A stretch of 30,890 bases of DNA from positions 1-30,890 of IMG/VR virus record IMGVR_UViG_3300023210_000143; one strand, 5' to 3'. A model generated the notes under the pieces. The model worked only from the letters and a program-made list of their open reading frames with translations, was not told where the DNA came from and made no database searches. Below are positions 22,186 through 29,458 of this stretch, piece after piece (position 1 is the first letter of the stretch; each line of letters begins with the position of its first letter). The stretch is from a virus. A program made the translations under genes and the position numbers.

Positions 22186-23325
22186 ATGATACAAATTGAT
22201 AATGAATTTAGAGACTTATTACCGCCATTGTCCGAAGAGGAACGCGCTATTTTAGAAGCGAGCCTTATTGCTGACGGCTGTCGAGACTCGTTAGTATTAT
22301 GGAATGACATATTGATAGACGGGCACAACCGTTATACCATATGCTCCGCGCATAATATCCCATTTGAGACAGTATTATACGACTTTGCAGACCGTGACGC
22401 AGTGAAGCTGTGGATGATACGAAACCAATTCTCACGACGTAACCTAAACGCCTATCAACGCTCAGAATTAGCCTTGCTGATGGAGGGGATATTTCAGGCT
22501 AAGGCTAAAGAGAATTTAGTGACTAGCACGGGCGGAAATGATCCCCGGCCTTTGCCAACATTGGCAAAGGCGGGGATCATCGACACTCGTAAAGAAACAG
22601 CAAAAATTGCAGGGGTATCTAAAGGGACTTTACACAAAGCAAAAACAATTAAAGCGAAAGCTGACGATGATACAAAGGAACAATTGAGACGTGGTGAGGT
22701 GAGCATTAATCAGGTGTATCAGCAGGTGCAACGTGATGAAAAGAAAGAAGTGCGAGCCAAGCAACTTGAGACACACATAGATAATTTAGATGTCGAGTCT
22801 AAAAAATATCGTATTATCTACGCTGACCCACCGTGGAAATATAACGAGGAACAGCATACAACGCTTGGCGATGTTCACACGGTAACGTTAGGAGCGCATT
22901 ATCCGAGTATGAGTATATCCGAGTTATGCGAATTGCCTGTCAGAGACTTAGCGAATGATAACGCGGTTTTGTTTTTATGGGTAACTTCCCCATTGCTGGC
23001 AGAGTGCTTTGAGCTCATAGATGCGTGGGGCTTCAAGTATAAAACTTCAATGATATGGGATAAAGTCAAGCACAATGTTGGTAATTATGTATCGGTTCGC
23101 CATGAATTGCTTTTGATATGTACACGGGGCAGTTGCACACCTGACAACCGAAAATTATATGATAGCGTTCAAGAGTCACCACGAACCGCGCATAGTGTAA
23201 AACCTGAGTTATTTAGACATATCATTGATGATATATATCCACATGGGAATAGGATAGAATTATTCAGGCGTGGTGATCCAATCAGCAATTGGGATATATG
23301 GGGCAATGAAGCAAATGAACGGTAA
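22186..23325 (+). CDS. ParB-like/MT-A70 adenine methyltransferase fusion
   Basis: 379 aa with RBS ACAGGAGGGTACG. Residues 1-100 are a ParB/Srx-like domain (LIADGCRDSLVLWNDILIDG, then HNRY at 47-50; FADRDAVKLWMIRNQFSRRN). About 136-180 is an HTH (TAKIAGVSKGTLHKAKTIKA). Residues 205-375 are an MT-A70 N6-adenine methylase with ADPPW (213-217), TLGAHYPSMSISEL, and SP..AE...DAWGFKYKT as SAM- and base-binding elements. Such fusions are common in phages, where they methylate DNA and sometimes mimic ParB binding. A 20-bp-stem palindrome (22538-22580) lies in the linker between the first two domains. The next gene overlaps its 3' end. Confidence 0.92.
   Translation: MIQIDNEFRDLLPPLSEEERAILEASLIADGCRDSLVLWNDILIDGHNRYTICSAHNIPFETVLYDFADRDAVKLWMIRNQFSRRNLNAYQRSELALLMEGIFQAKAKENLVTSTGGNDPRPLPTLAKAGIIDTRKETAKIAGVSKGTLHKAKTIKAKADDDTKEQLRRGEVSINQVYQQVQRDEKKEVRAKQLETHIDNLDVESKKYRIIYADPPWKYNEEQHTTLGDVHTVTLGAHYPSMSISELCELPVRDLANDNAVLFLWVTSPLLAECFELIDAWGFKYKTSMIWDKVKHNVGNYVSVRHELLLICTRGSCTPDNRKLYDSVQESPRTAHSVKPELFRHIIDDIYPHGNRIELFRRGDPISNWDIWGNEANER
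22538..22580. repeat. Near-perfect 20-bp-stem palindrome inside the MT-A70 gene
   Basis: Left arm 22538-22558 and right arm 22561-22580 are reverse complements over 20 bp except for one extra G (47/48) in the left arm; the loop is CA. It encodes NDPRPLPTLAKAGII in the linker between the ParB-like and HTH parts. Such a long dyad is not expected by chance in coding DNA; it could be an in-frame palindromic insert, an mRNA attenuation hairpin, or a protein-binding site. Confidence 0.85.
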
Positions 23326-23791
23326 AACCGAATACTATAACCGTATGTTGAAATTAGGGGAAGAGTATCAGGACTTTATCGCGAAGATATTGTTTCAACA
23401 GTGTGCGCTTTCGATCATCCCCAACTTCTCGCAGACGTATCAAATCACTGTTGGCGAAAATCTGCAGGGAATAGAAATTAAATACGACCAACGATTTAGA
23501 GACACTCAAAATTTCTATATCGAAATGGCGGAAAAAACGAACGCACGAAACAGGAACTATATACCCAGTGGTATCAACCGAATAGATAATACATGGCTAT
23601 TCTTGATTGGTGACTATGACGGCTTTTATATCTTTAGCAAACGGCTACTCATTTATCTGGAGTCTATAAAGCCGTATCGACATGTCGAAACAGCAACATC
23701 TCAAGGGTTCTTATTACCTATTGAACCAGATTCAGAATTGTATTATGCGCGTAAATTGACATTGAATGGTGATATATGGCATATCAGTTGA
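23306..23791 (+). CDS. Predicted PD-(D/E)xK nuclease-like protein
   Basis: 161 aa from ATG 23306, overlapping the methylase by 20 nt; the open frame extends to 23270 without an RBS. E51-N-L-Q-G-I-E57-I-K59-Y-D is followed by FYIEMAEK (E73), then YIPSGINRIDNTWLFLIGDYDGFYIFSKRLL. I recognise this as a conserved phage/bacterial protein family with a restriction-nuclease-like core (ExK on a strand, flanking acidic residues). Being fused in expression with an adenine methylase it could be the endonuclease of a restriction-modification pair, or a nuclease of a different purpose. The active-site assignment is inferred from the pattern. Confidence 0.6.
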   Translation: MKQMNGKTEYYNRMLKLGEEYQDFIAKILFQQCALSIIPNFSQTYQITVGENLQGIEIKYDQRFRDTQNFYIEMAEKTNARNRNYIPSGINRIDNTWLFLIGDYDGFYIFSKRLLIYLESIKPYRHVETATSQGFLLPIEPDSELYYARKLTLNGDIWHIS

Positions 23792-23836
23792 AATACTGAA
23801 ACGAATTAACGCTTACTTCGCGTGGGTGGAGACACT

Positions 23837-24100
23837 ATGATTACAATTACACCGATCCATAGCTATCTGACATTGGGTGGCATAACTGACATCGAGGGCT
23901 TCTTTCATCACGCAAGGGTTTATCTGATGACGAAGCATCTCTATGTCGTAACCATTGACAATGACTATAGCCCCCTATACCGCGTCTTAACCACGTTTGC
24001 CATACTAGCACACCGCGAATCATCGGCACGGGCGTTATTGGGTGAATTGATTGACGCGAACTATAATATTGTGACGCTTGAGGAATACTCGATGGCATAA
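23837..24100 (+). CDS. Small hypothetical protein
   Basis: 87 aa from ATG 23837 after GGGTGGAGACACT (a GTG at 23822 is in frame but has no separate RBS). Mixed alpha/beta (YLTLGGITDIEGFFHHARVY, VVTIDNDYSPLYRVL). Third gene of the MT-A70 unit and its last before the bidirectional terminator. No family recognised. Confidence 0.6.
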   Translation: MITITPIHSYLTLGGITDIEGFFHHARVYLMTKHLYVVTIDNDYSPLYRVLTTFAILAHRESSARALLGELIDANYNIVTLEEYSMA

Positions 24101-24130
24101 AAAAAGGTATCCATCTCAGGACACCCTTTT
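24099..24130. terminator. Bidirectional terminator between convergent operons
   Basis: A7 (24099-24105), GGTATCC, loop ATCTCA, GGACACC (24119-24125), CTTTT. On the minus strand the stem GGTGTCC/GGATACC is complete with one G-U and ends in seven T, so it chiefly stops the minus operon. On the plus strand there is one A-C mismatch and four T. Confidence 0.85.
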
Positions 24131-24137
24131 AGGTTGG

Positions 24138-24329
24138 TTAGCCAGCCAATGTCAGACAGAAGTCTCTGTCGTATTCCTTCTCGATACATGCTTGAAAACG
24201 CTCATATTCATAGGCTGTTTCACCCCAATCCCCGCCCGCCATTGCGATTAAAGCAATCACAATTACTGTCGCTAGGGTCAAAAGAACGATGTACCCGATT
24301 AAACCGTAGTCACGAACAATTCCCTTCAT
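24138..24329 (-). CDS. Small single-span membrane protein
   Basis: 63 aa from ATG 24329 (overlapping the upstream TGA as TGATG; a GTG codon directly before it is possible). Residues 10-32 (IGYIVLLTLATVIVIALIAM) form a clear transmembrane helix; the C-terminal part is acidic with two cysteines (ACIEKEYDRDFCL). It is the last gene of the minus operon. Function unknown; small membrane proteins of this kind in phage accessory operons include superinfection-exclusion proteins and holins. Confidence 0.65.
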   Translation of the reverse strand: MKGIVRDYGLIGYIVLLTLATVIVIALIAMAGGDWGETAYEYERFQACIEKEYDRDFCLTLAG

Positions 24330-24442
24330 CACAGTCTCTCCTTATCAGTGCGATCATTTTGGCTGTCATCACTGTAATGAGTAACCACAATACGCTCAAA
24401 CGTAACATCATCCATGTAGTAATCGCGTTGTGTGACGGTCAT
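24329..24442 (-). CDS. 37-aa hypothetical protein
   Basis: MTVTQRDYYMDDVTFERIVV, then THYSDDSQNDRTDKERL; start at 24442 with AGGAGGATAAGTAC before it, stop TGA overlapping the next ATG. A perfect RBS and coupling to the membrane protein support translation in spite of the length. No domain recognised. Confidence 0.6.
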   Translation of the reverse strand: MTVTQRDYYMDDVTFERIVVTHYSDDSQNDRTDKERL

Positions 24443-24454
24443 GTACTTATCCTC

Positions 24455-24949
24455 CTAGTCTTCAGTATCTTCGTATCGTTTGCCCCAGTCTTTCTCTGAG
24501 AATGTGGTAACGATGGTTTGGGTTGCGGTAAATGGGAACTCAGTCAACTCACCGTATTCTTTAGCAAGTTTGGCGATTTTTGCAGGGGTGAATGTGATAG
24601 CCTCATCAAGTAGACCGCGTGACTTCCAATCACTTTTATCTATTAATAACGTCCCGAATGCGGTAATCCCATCTAAAACGTTATTCGCGATAGACCATTT
24701 CTTACGATCTTGCACACCCCAATACACTCCGAACTTTTTAGAGGTGGGATCCTTCTCGTAATCGGCTTTAGCAAGAGCCTTGCCTTGGGCTATGATGTCC
24801 GCCCGTGTTTTCTGTGAGGATGTTAAGGCTTCTTGAATTTCCCCAATCTCGGGATATTTCTCAAGTAGCCCTGCTAGAAACTCCTGAGTGAATGCAATTT
24901 CATTGTCGAATTCTTCTATCAGGCGTTGTAGTTCCATATAGTTAGTCAT
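24455..24949 (-). CDS. Hypothetical protein
   Basis: 164 aa; RBS GAGGAGACGACAGC before ATG 24949. The N-terminal half is helical (LQRLIEEFDNEIAFTQEFLA, LTSSQKTRADIIAQGKAL), the C-terminal half mixed (FGTLLIDKSDWKSRG, TATQTIVTTFSEKDWGKRYE). No recognised family. Part of the leftward operon; a 60-nt AT-rich gap upstream might hold a secondary promoter, though none is convincing. Confidence 0.65.
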   Translation of the reverse strand: MTNYMELQRLIEEFDNEIAFTQEFLAGLLEKYPEIGEIQEALTSSQKTRADIIAQGKALAKADYEKDPTSKKFGVYWGVQDRKKWSIANNVLDGITAFGTLLIDKSDWKSRGLLDEAITFTPAKIAKLAKEYGELTEFPFTATQTIVTTFSEKDWGKRYEDTED

Positions 24950-25008
24950 GCTGTCGTCTCCTCGTATAGTTTAATTAGCTTATTCCGATTGTTGTGGGTA
25001 GTGTAGAA

Positions 25009-25437
25009 TTATTTATACCATCCCCAATGGTCAATAACCTCACGCCATTTAATTAGTCGCGCATCTAATAACCAGTAGTATCGAGGAGATATCTTCTCAA
25101 ACAAATCACCAACACTGAAAAACTTCTCGCCCCGCGTCAAGTAACCCTTCATTTCCAATCTTTGGCATTGTTTAAGAGAAGGGCGAATAGTCTGCCTATT
25201 TTTACTCTCTTTGTTATAAGCGATAATCCCAAATTCACAATGGAATCTGGAGACTATCAATAGTTGTGAGGCTGTTCGTAGCTCCGCTTTTGTCAACCCT
25301 GTGAGCGTCTTAATTAATCGCAGACGTTTTCCCTTTGTTGCGATACGTGCTTCGTGGAATTCATCACCCGTCATCCCTGTTACCCATGCGGGATACTTCA
25401 ATTTCATGATTTCGTCAATAAGATGTTGTTCACCCAT
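25009..25437 (-). CDS. Hypothetical protein, possible winged-helix
   Basis: 142 aa; a G7 run directly before ATG 25437 serves as RBS. Residues 60-115 (SRFHCEFGIIAYNKESKNRQ, PSLKQCQRLEMKGYLTRGEK) have the look of a winged-helix domain ('L..C..LE.KGYL'). It could be a regulator for the divergent unit, which is inference from fold pattern only. A basic protein overall. Confidence 0.6.
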   Translation of the reverse strand: MGEQHLIDEIMKLKYPAWVTGMTGDEFHEARIATKGKRLRLIKTLTGLTKAELRTASQLLIVSRFHCEFGIIAYNKESKNRQTIRPSLKQCQRLEMKGYLTRGEKFFSVGDLFEKISPRYYWLLDARLIKWREVIDHWGWYK

Positions 25438-25445
25438 ATCCCCCC

Positions 25446-25637
25446 CTAAAATGGAATTGTGTCATATTGATCACGAAGCGCGTAACATGCCTTAGTCGCG
25501 ATGTCCAGCTTACCGCCCTCTAGGGTCTCGCTTTGGGGCATGGTTTGTTTGAGCGCAAACAGTGCTTGCAGTGCTTTGTGAATTTCTTTGTTGAAGATCA
25601 CTTGCATATCGTCGGTCAATTCGATTTGTTCTGTCAT
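25446..25637 (-). CDS. Small hypothetical protein
   Basis: 63 aa; the ATG overlaps the TAA of the upstream gene (TAATG) with GGGGAAAG as RBS. Helical (FNKEIHKALQALFALKQTMP). No family recognised. In the minus operon its stop lies 8 nt before the next start. Confidence 0.6.
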   Translation of the reverse strand: MTEQIELTDDMQVIFNKEIHKALQALFALKQTMPQSETLEGGKLDIATKACYALRDQYDTIPF

Positions 25638-25843
25638 TATACTTTCCCCTTATAACTACCATTGCAAATACGTTCAATCTGTTCGTCTATTGCTACCCAC
25701 AGCATCAATGTATAGGTCGCATATCGCTCATCAGTGGAGAATGCCATTTCCATACATAGCTGTTTGATAAAGGCTTTCAATTCGGGCTGGGTTAATTTGG
25801 CAATTTCGGCGAGTCTATCTTGGACAAACTTATTAGTATCCAT
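25637..25843 (-). CDS. Small hypothetical protein
   Basis: 68 aa; RBS AAAGGAT. Predicted all-helical (TNKFVQDRLAEIAKLTQPEL, YTLMLWVAIDEQIERIC). Starts 6 nt after the previous stop and overlaps the following start by 1 nt. No function assigned. Confidence 0.6.
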   Translation of the reverse strand: MDTNKFVQDRLAEIAKLTQPELKAFIKQLCMEMAFSTDERYATYTLMLWVAIDEQIERICNGSYKGKV

Positions 25844-25849
25844 TACGTT

Positions 25850-26401
25850 TTATCCTTTACATAACCATTGGTTCGTCAAATTATTGTACTGTGCAACAGC
25901 TTCCTTCTGTAGCTTCCAAGCGTCAAATTTTTTACCGCCGACTAAATTAAACCGAAAATATCCCAAGGTATGCCTTCCTAATAAGGGGTCCCCTTCCTCA
26001 ATTACGTGTCGATAGGCTTGGCGGGTTCGGCATGTGAATGTTTTACCATCGGATACTGTTTCGTACTCTACCCATCGCCAATCTGGAAACACATCACCGA
26101 CTTCAAGATCATTCAGCTTACAATACAACGGCTTGTCGATAATCTCATAATGGATACCCTCTATGCTATCTCGCTCTAGCACCTTCTGCGGGTCATAGAT
26201 ACGGCATTCTTGCTCGGGTTTGAAGTTGTGCTTTGCTTCCATCTGTTGTTTTAATTCGCACCACGCCCGTGTTAGCGCATATTCGTCGTCATTCCCCATA
26301 TGTTCCAGATAGAAGGTTGGCATTACCTGCCGTCCCTTATCCCAAACGTTAATGTGAAAGGTCTTGTTGATATACTCAGGTTCGCGCGTTGGTTGAGTCA
26401 T
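25850..26401 (-). CDS. Hypothetical protein, first gene of the leftward operon
   Basis: 183 aa; RBS TAGGAGACTGAG at good distance and a promoter with a roughly 20-nt leader. Residues 1-60 (FHINVWDKGRQVMPTFYLEH, EYALTRAWCELKQQMEAKHN) and 90-170 (LNDLEVGDVFPDWRWVEYET, YRHVIEEGDPLLGRHTLGYF) are mixed alpha/beta, with several Trp and Cys. No family recognised. As the first gene of a seven-gene leftward unit that faces the recombination/replication operon it may belong to the phage's control or counter-defence genes. Confidence 0.65.
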   Translation of the reverse strand: MTQPTREPEYINKTFHINVWDKGRQVMPTFYLEHMGNDDEYALTRAWCELKQQMEAKHNFKPEQECRIYDPQKVLERDSIEGIHYEIIDKPLYCKLNDLEVGDVFPDWRWVEYETVSDGKTFTCRTRQAYRHVIEEGDPLLGRHTLGYFRFNLVGGKKFDAWKLQKEAVAQYNNLTNQWLCKG

Positions 26402-26422
26402 CTCAGTCTCCTAAATTAGCTA

Positions 26423-26451
26423 TTTACATTATACCATGTCTATAGTATAAT
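26423..26451 (+). promoter_or_regulatory. Promoter of the recombination/replication operon
   Basis: TTTACA (26423-26428), 17 nt, TATAAT (26446-26451). The -10 overlaps an upstream ATG at 26450, which rules that ATG out and fixes the start of the first gene at 26480. Its -35 shares bases with the leftward -10. Confidence 0.8.
26428..26436 (-). promoter_or_regulatory. Extended -10 promoter of the leftward operon
   Basis: Minus-strand TGG-TATAAT (26436 to 26428). The expected -35 position (AATTCA, plus 26451-26456) is poor, but the extended -10 compensates. Together with the rightward -10 it forms the inverted repeat CATTATAC (26427-26434) / GTATAATG (26445-26452). Confidence 0.7.
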
Positions 26452-26479
26452 GAATTTAATTAAATTTGCAAGAGGGAAT

Positions 26480-26716
26480 ATGGCAAAATCAAACAAGTTG
26501 CGTTGGAAATTGTATCTGGCACAAACTGACCAAACGCATCAAGAGGCGGTTGAGACGTTAATCAGATATACGAAGTGGGGCAAGTTATTGGATGCTATCG
26601 GTCTTCATCCATTACAAGCCAATTCAAAGAGCTTCTTTAAAGACCGCGCCCGAGAAGTCGGGTGGTTTTATAATGTAGACACTAGTCAATGGTATCAGGA
26701 AGGGGATAAGACATGA
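26480..26716 (+). CDS. Hypothetical protein
   Basis: 78 aa from ATG 26480 after AGAGGGAAT; the in-frame ATG at 26450 lies upstream of the transcription start. Highly basic, helical N-terminal half (AKSNKLRWKLYLAQTDQTHQ) and FFKDRAREVGWFYNVDTSQW at the C-terminus. First gene of the early rightward operon, overlapping the ERF gene by 4 nt. It might be a small DNA-binding or recombination accessory protein; no family recognised. Confidence 0.6.
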   Translation: MAKSNKLRWKLYLAQTDQTHQEAVETLIRYTKWGKLLDAIGLHPLQANSKSFFKDRAREVGWFYNVDTSQWYQEGDKT

Positions 26717-27411
26717 CAGAGTCAAGTATCTACCAAAAGATTGCTAAAGTAATTTTACATGATGCGACTCAGAAAATATCTAAAGGCAAACAGGGATATA
26801 CCTCCGATGATGTTTATGCCTCAGTACGAACCGCAATGGCAGAAAATGGGTTGGTATGCCTCACTCAATTCGATAGGCATTACATGCAGGACGATCAAAA
26901 CTGGGTTAGCTTTATATTCATTCTAGTTGATACCGATAGTGGGGAACGAATTGAATCGACGTGGTATCAAATCGTGCCTAAACCTAACGGTATGATGACA
27001 ATAGATAAGTGTATCGGAGCCGCGTCTACCTATGCCCACAAGTATTTTTTGATGAGAACCTTTATGTTGACATCAAGCGATGACCCGAAGATTGACGCAC
27101 CTAGCAGTAACCAACCTAACGTCAGCCGCCCAGACTTTGAGCCTAAACATGAGCCAGCCCCCCAACCGCAACTCACCGATGAGCAGGTCGCGCTCAATAA
27201 CGAAGTCAAAGCGAAAACGGAATTACTCAAAAAGTTAGGGGCAGACCCGGCATTACGATCTGAGAAATACTATCCGAATTATCAACATCTTGTAAATACA
27301 ATGAAACTGTATACGGATGAATTTGGGACTGACCCCGTAAACGATGGGTTCAAAGTTGTGACGGCTAATCTGATGAACCGCAAAGATAAGGAAGCGAAAC
27401 CACCGTTATGA
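26713..27411 (+). CDS. erf: ERF-family single-strand annealing protein
   Basis: 232 aa. The N-terminal domain has GYTSDDVYASVRTAMAENGL (28-47) and the signature GAASTYAHKYFLMRTFML with following DD (102-124), both diagnostic of ERF recombinases. These form rings on ssDNA and anneal complementary strands in recombination-dependent replication. A Pro/Gln-rich linker (about 128-160) leads to a small C-terminal domain of unknown role. ATGA overlaps with both neighbours. The adjacent DUF1064 nuclease may resolve or trim the products. Confidence 0.92.
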   Translation: MTESSIYQKIAKVILHDATQKISKGKQGYTSDDVYASVRTAMAENGLVCLTQFDRHYMQDDQNWVSFIFILVDTDSGERIESTWYQIVPKPNGMMTIDKCIGAASTYAHKYFLMRTFMLTSSDDPKIDAPSSNQPNVSRPDFEPKHEPAPQPQLTDEQVALNNEVKAKTELLKKLGADPALRSEKYYPNYQHLVNTMKLYTDEFGTDPVNDGFKVVTANLMNRKDKEAKPPL

Positions 27412-27773
27412 GTAGAGGACGAAAAGTAACATTCAACGATATCAGCTTTGATTCTCAGATTGAGGGACACCGCTATTTACAATTGTTGTCTATGGAGCAG
27501 TCTGGGGACATATCACATTTGGTATGTCACCCTAAATTTGAGTTACAGCCGTCATTCAAGCATCACGGCAAAACGATTCGCGCCATTACGTACACGGCTG
27601 ATTTCCAGTACACCGACTTAGCTAATGGTGATGTGATAGTTGAGGACGTTAAAGGGCGAAACAACCGTGCTAAACGATCTAATACAGCCTTCATTCCACC
27701 TGCAGGACGGTTACGGATAAAGCTGTTCAAGTACAAATTTCCAACCTTAAAATTTATCATCAAAGTAATGTGA
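27408..27773 (+). CDS. DUF1064-type nuclease-like protein
   Basis: 121 aa. 'FDSQIEGHRYLQLLSMEQSG', 'HPKFELQPSF', 'RAITYTADFQYTD' and 'VIVEDVKGRN' match the DUF1064 phage family whose core contains an acidic strand (D65) and E79-D80-V-K82. This is a PD-(D/E)xK-like arrangement, compared with archaeal Holliday-junction resolvases and T7 endonuclease I. The proposed role is endonuclease in recombination or replication; the catalytic assignment is based on pattern. ATG overlaps the ERF stop (ATGA). Confidence 0.8.
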   Translation: MSRGRKVTFNDISFDSQIEGHRYLQLLSMEQSGDISHLVCHPKFELQPSFKHHGKTIRAITYTADFQYTDLANGDVIVEDVKGRNNRAKRSNTAFIPPAGRLRIKLFKYKFPTLKFIIKVM

Positions 27774-27783
27774 GGAGCATTGA

Positions 27784-27870
27784 ATGTATGACTTACTATA
27801 TTGTGGCGAATATGAAAAAGAAATCCGGGAGATAGTCTTGAAAGTGGTAGAGGAGAAGAAAAACTCATGA
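27784..27870 (+). CDS. 28-aa hypothetical protein
   Basis: MYDLLYCGEYEKEIREIVLK, then VVEEKKNS; RBS TGAGGAGC 5 nt before ATG 27784; its TGA overlaps the next ATG (ATGA). The RBS and coupling make translation likely despite the length. No domain visible. Confidence 0.6.
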   Translation: MYDLLYCGEYEKEIREIVLKVVEEKKNS

Positions 27871-28094
27871 CACACATTACAGAAGAAAAAACTGGTGTCT
27901 CATTGTATGGTCAGCTGAGGGTATACGATTTGTTAGCTATTCGTGCGGTGAGCCTATTAGAGCGGACTGTCATGCTCGATAGCCAGTATCTATTTGATTC
28001 ACTCGTAGATGTGCCAGTTAAAAACACAAAATTTAAACTCACTGATGGTGAGCGAACACTTCAAGTCACAATAGAGATAGAGGAAGTCGAATGA
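27867..28094 (+). CDS. Small hypothetical protein
   Basis: 75 aa, coupled to the 28-aa gene and to the next gene by ATGA overlaps. Helical centre (YGQLRVYDLLAIRAVSLLER) with an acidic beta C-terminus. No recognised function. Confidence 0.6.
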   Translation: MTHITEEKTGVSLYGQLRVYDLLAIRAVSLLERTVMLDSQYLFDSLVDVPVKNTKFKLTDGERTLQVTIEIEEVE

Positions 28095-28690
28095 GTAACG
28101 CGCCCACACATTACACCGACATCATGACACAAATCAAATCCGCGGGCGACTTCCAACCAGAAGCAATCGAGAATGTGATAGAGCGGTTATTGTCTCAGGC
28201 GGAAATGGGGCAGTGGCTCATCGGTGATGTCATTAATTTGGTAGGCGGTGAGAGTGACCACATAGAACGACTCGCTAAAATGGTTGGGGTGCAAGTTGCC
28301 ACGCTAGAAAGTTATGCCCGCATATCGGCAATATGGGAATCAGATATTCGTTGGGATTTACTGGCAGACTACGAGTGGATAAAATATTCACACTTAAAAG
28401 CTCTAGCACCTATTGTAAATGACCCTGAGTTTGGGTTTACAGTCGCCATAGACGCGATTAAACACGCATCCGCTAATCTTATGACGGTTAAGGAGTTACG
28501 TCGCTATATTGCCGTAACGATACGCGGGAATGAGCCGAAAACGAAATGGGTTAAGGTCTTTGAATGTGATGGGTACAAGACAAACAAAGACGGTTCTTAT
28601 CCACAAATCGAGCTATCAGTATTAGCCGAACCGCTGGAAAGATGGAAAACATATAGAATTAAATTCTACGAGATTGAGGAACAATCATGA
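28091..28690 (+). CDS. Hypothetical HTH-containing protein
   Basis: 199 aa. Residues 40-80 (GQWLIGDVINLVGGESDHIE, LAKMVGVQVATLESYARISA) contain an HTH like that of ParB- or DUF3102-type phage proteins ('L...VGV...TL..Y..I...W'). A helical middle (SHLKALAPIVND), and a C-terminal beta domain (TKWVKVFECDGYKTNKDGSY, YRIKFYEIEE) follow. Could be a DNA-binding regulator or partition-like protein acting during replication. Family not firmly recognised. Confidence 0.65.
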   Translation: MSNAPTHYTDIMTQIKSAGDFQPEAIENVIERLLSQAEMGQWLIGDVINLVGGESDHIERLAKMVGVQVATLESYARISAIWESDIRWDLLADYEWIKYSHLKALAPIVNDPEFGFTVAIDAIKHASANLMTVKELRRYIAVTIRGNEPKTKWVKVFECDGYKTNKDGSYPQIELSVLAEPLERWKTYRIKFYEIEEQS

Positions 28691-28884
28691 GTAAGCAAGA
28701 AACGCTAAAATTACTAAAGTCAAAACTAAACCTGATGGACAAACGTATCTCAGCGGTCAATCACCATTTTGCATTAGGGGGAACGTTTTGCGACTATTGT
28801 AATCAAATGGTCCCGTTGGAACAAAAGCGAGACGCTATCCTTGATGAGATAGCAATGATTAACAACCATGAGTTGCTAGACTAA
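28687..28884 (+). CDS. Small hypothetical protein with CxxC
   Basis: 65 aa, coupled to the previous gene by ATGA overlap. Helical (LKLLKSKLNLMDKRISAVNH, then HFALGGTF) with CDYC at about residues 37-40 and acidic C-terminus. Possibly metal-binding but only one pair of cysteines is present. No family recognised. Confidence 0.6.
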   Translation: MSKQETLKLLKSKLNLMDKRISAVNHHFALGGTFCDYCNQMVPLEQKRDAILDEIAMINNHELLD

Positions 28885-28912
28885 ACATACCCCAACAGAA
28901 TAGGAGAATGTT

Positions 28913-29221
28913 ATGAATCATCCATTTAGTTACCTACAGAAATATGCCGACCAAGCCATAGAGGTTTTGCAAGACTTGCCAATGGGGAATTTTCAGATTC
29001 ACCAATGGAATAGAGAGAAAACGGCTGAGGGAATAGACCTAGTTGAATTATCGTTTCGTATTTTCTATTATTGCCGCTGTTGTGATGGTTGGATTGAGGG
29101 GCATATGAAAATTGAGTATGTCAATAACATCCAACCGATGGCATTAGCTGGAAGGCAAGGAACGGCACTGGTTTGCAGACGTTGCAATTACGAAATTAGT
29201 TTTAGGGGGATGGTGTCATGA
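28913..29221 (+). CDS. Zinc-ribbon-like hypothetical protein
   Basis: 102 aa; RBS TAGGAGAATGTT before ATG 28913. YYCRCCDGW (C54, C56, C57) and VCRRCNYEIS (about C88, C91) form a typical paired-cysteine zinc ribbon. The rest is helical N-terminally. No known phage homologue recalled; a nucleic-acid-binding role would be typical. Confidence 0.65.
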   Translation: MNHPFSYLQKYADQAIEVLQDLPMGNFQIHQWNREKTAEGIDLVELSFRIFYYCRCCDGWIEGHMKIEYVNNIQPMALAGRQGTALVCRRCNYEISFRGMVS

Positions 29222-29436
29222 GTAACGAAATCAATGCACGGAATCTAAACATAGCCATCCAAGATCAATACGATGCTGACGAGCATGTATTCAAAGTTGG
29301 GGATTATGTAACTATCAACAGTCACTCATCCCGTGTACCGTATCATGTCACCGAATTAATTGGTGAAGAACACGCGATGTTAGACGATAGTTACGCCTAT
29401 CCATATAAATTCAGTGAGTTAACACATATTGATTGA
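29218..29436 (+). CDS. Small beta-domain hypothetical protein
   Basis: 72 aa, ATG overlapping the preceding stop. FKVGDYVTINSHSSRVPYHV, then EEHAMLDDSYAYPYKFSELT, is a small SH3-like beta-barrel pattern (compare the 3584 product). Last gene before a 295-nt non-coding stretch. Function unknown. Confidence 0.6.
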   Translation: MSNEINARNLNIAIQDQYDADEHVFKVGDYVTINSHSSRVPYHVTELIGEEHAMLDDSYAYPYKFSELTHID

Positions 29437-29458
29437 GCCTGTCATCTAAAGTCAATGT

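Noticed and set aside
24134-24499. 121-codon plus-strand frame
   Set aside because: It lies across the two minus-strand small genes, whose starts have good RBSs and coupled stops; composition (many Arg/Ser/Leu/Ile, no domain) is that of an antisense frame.
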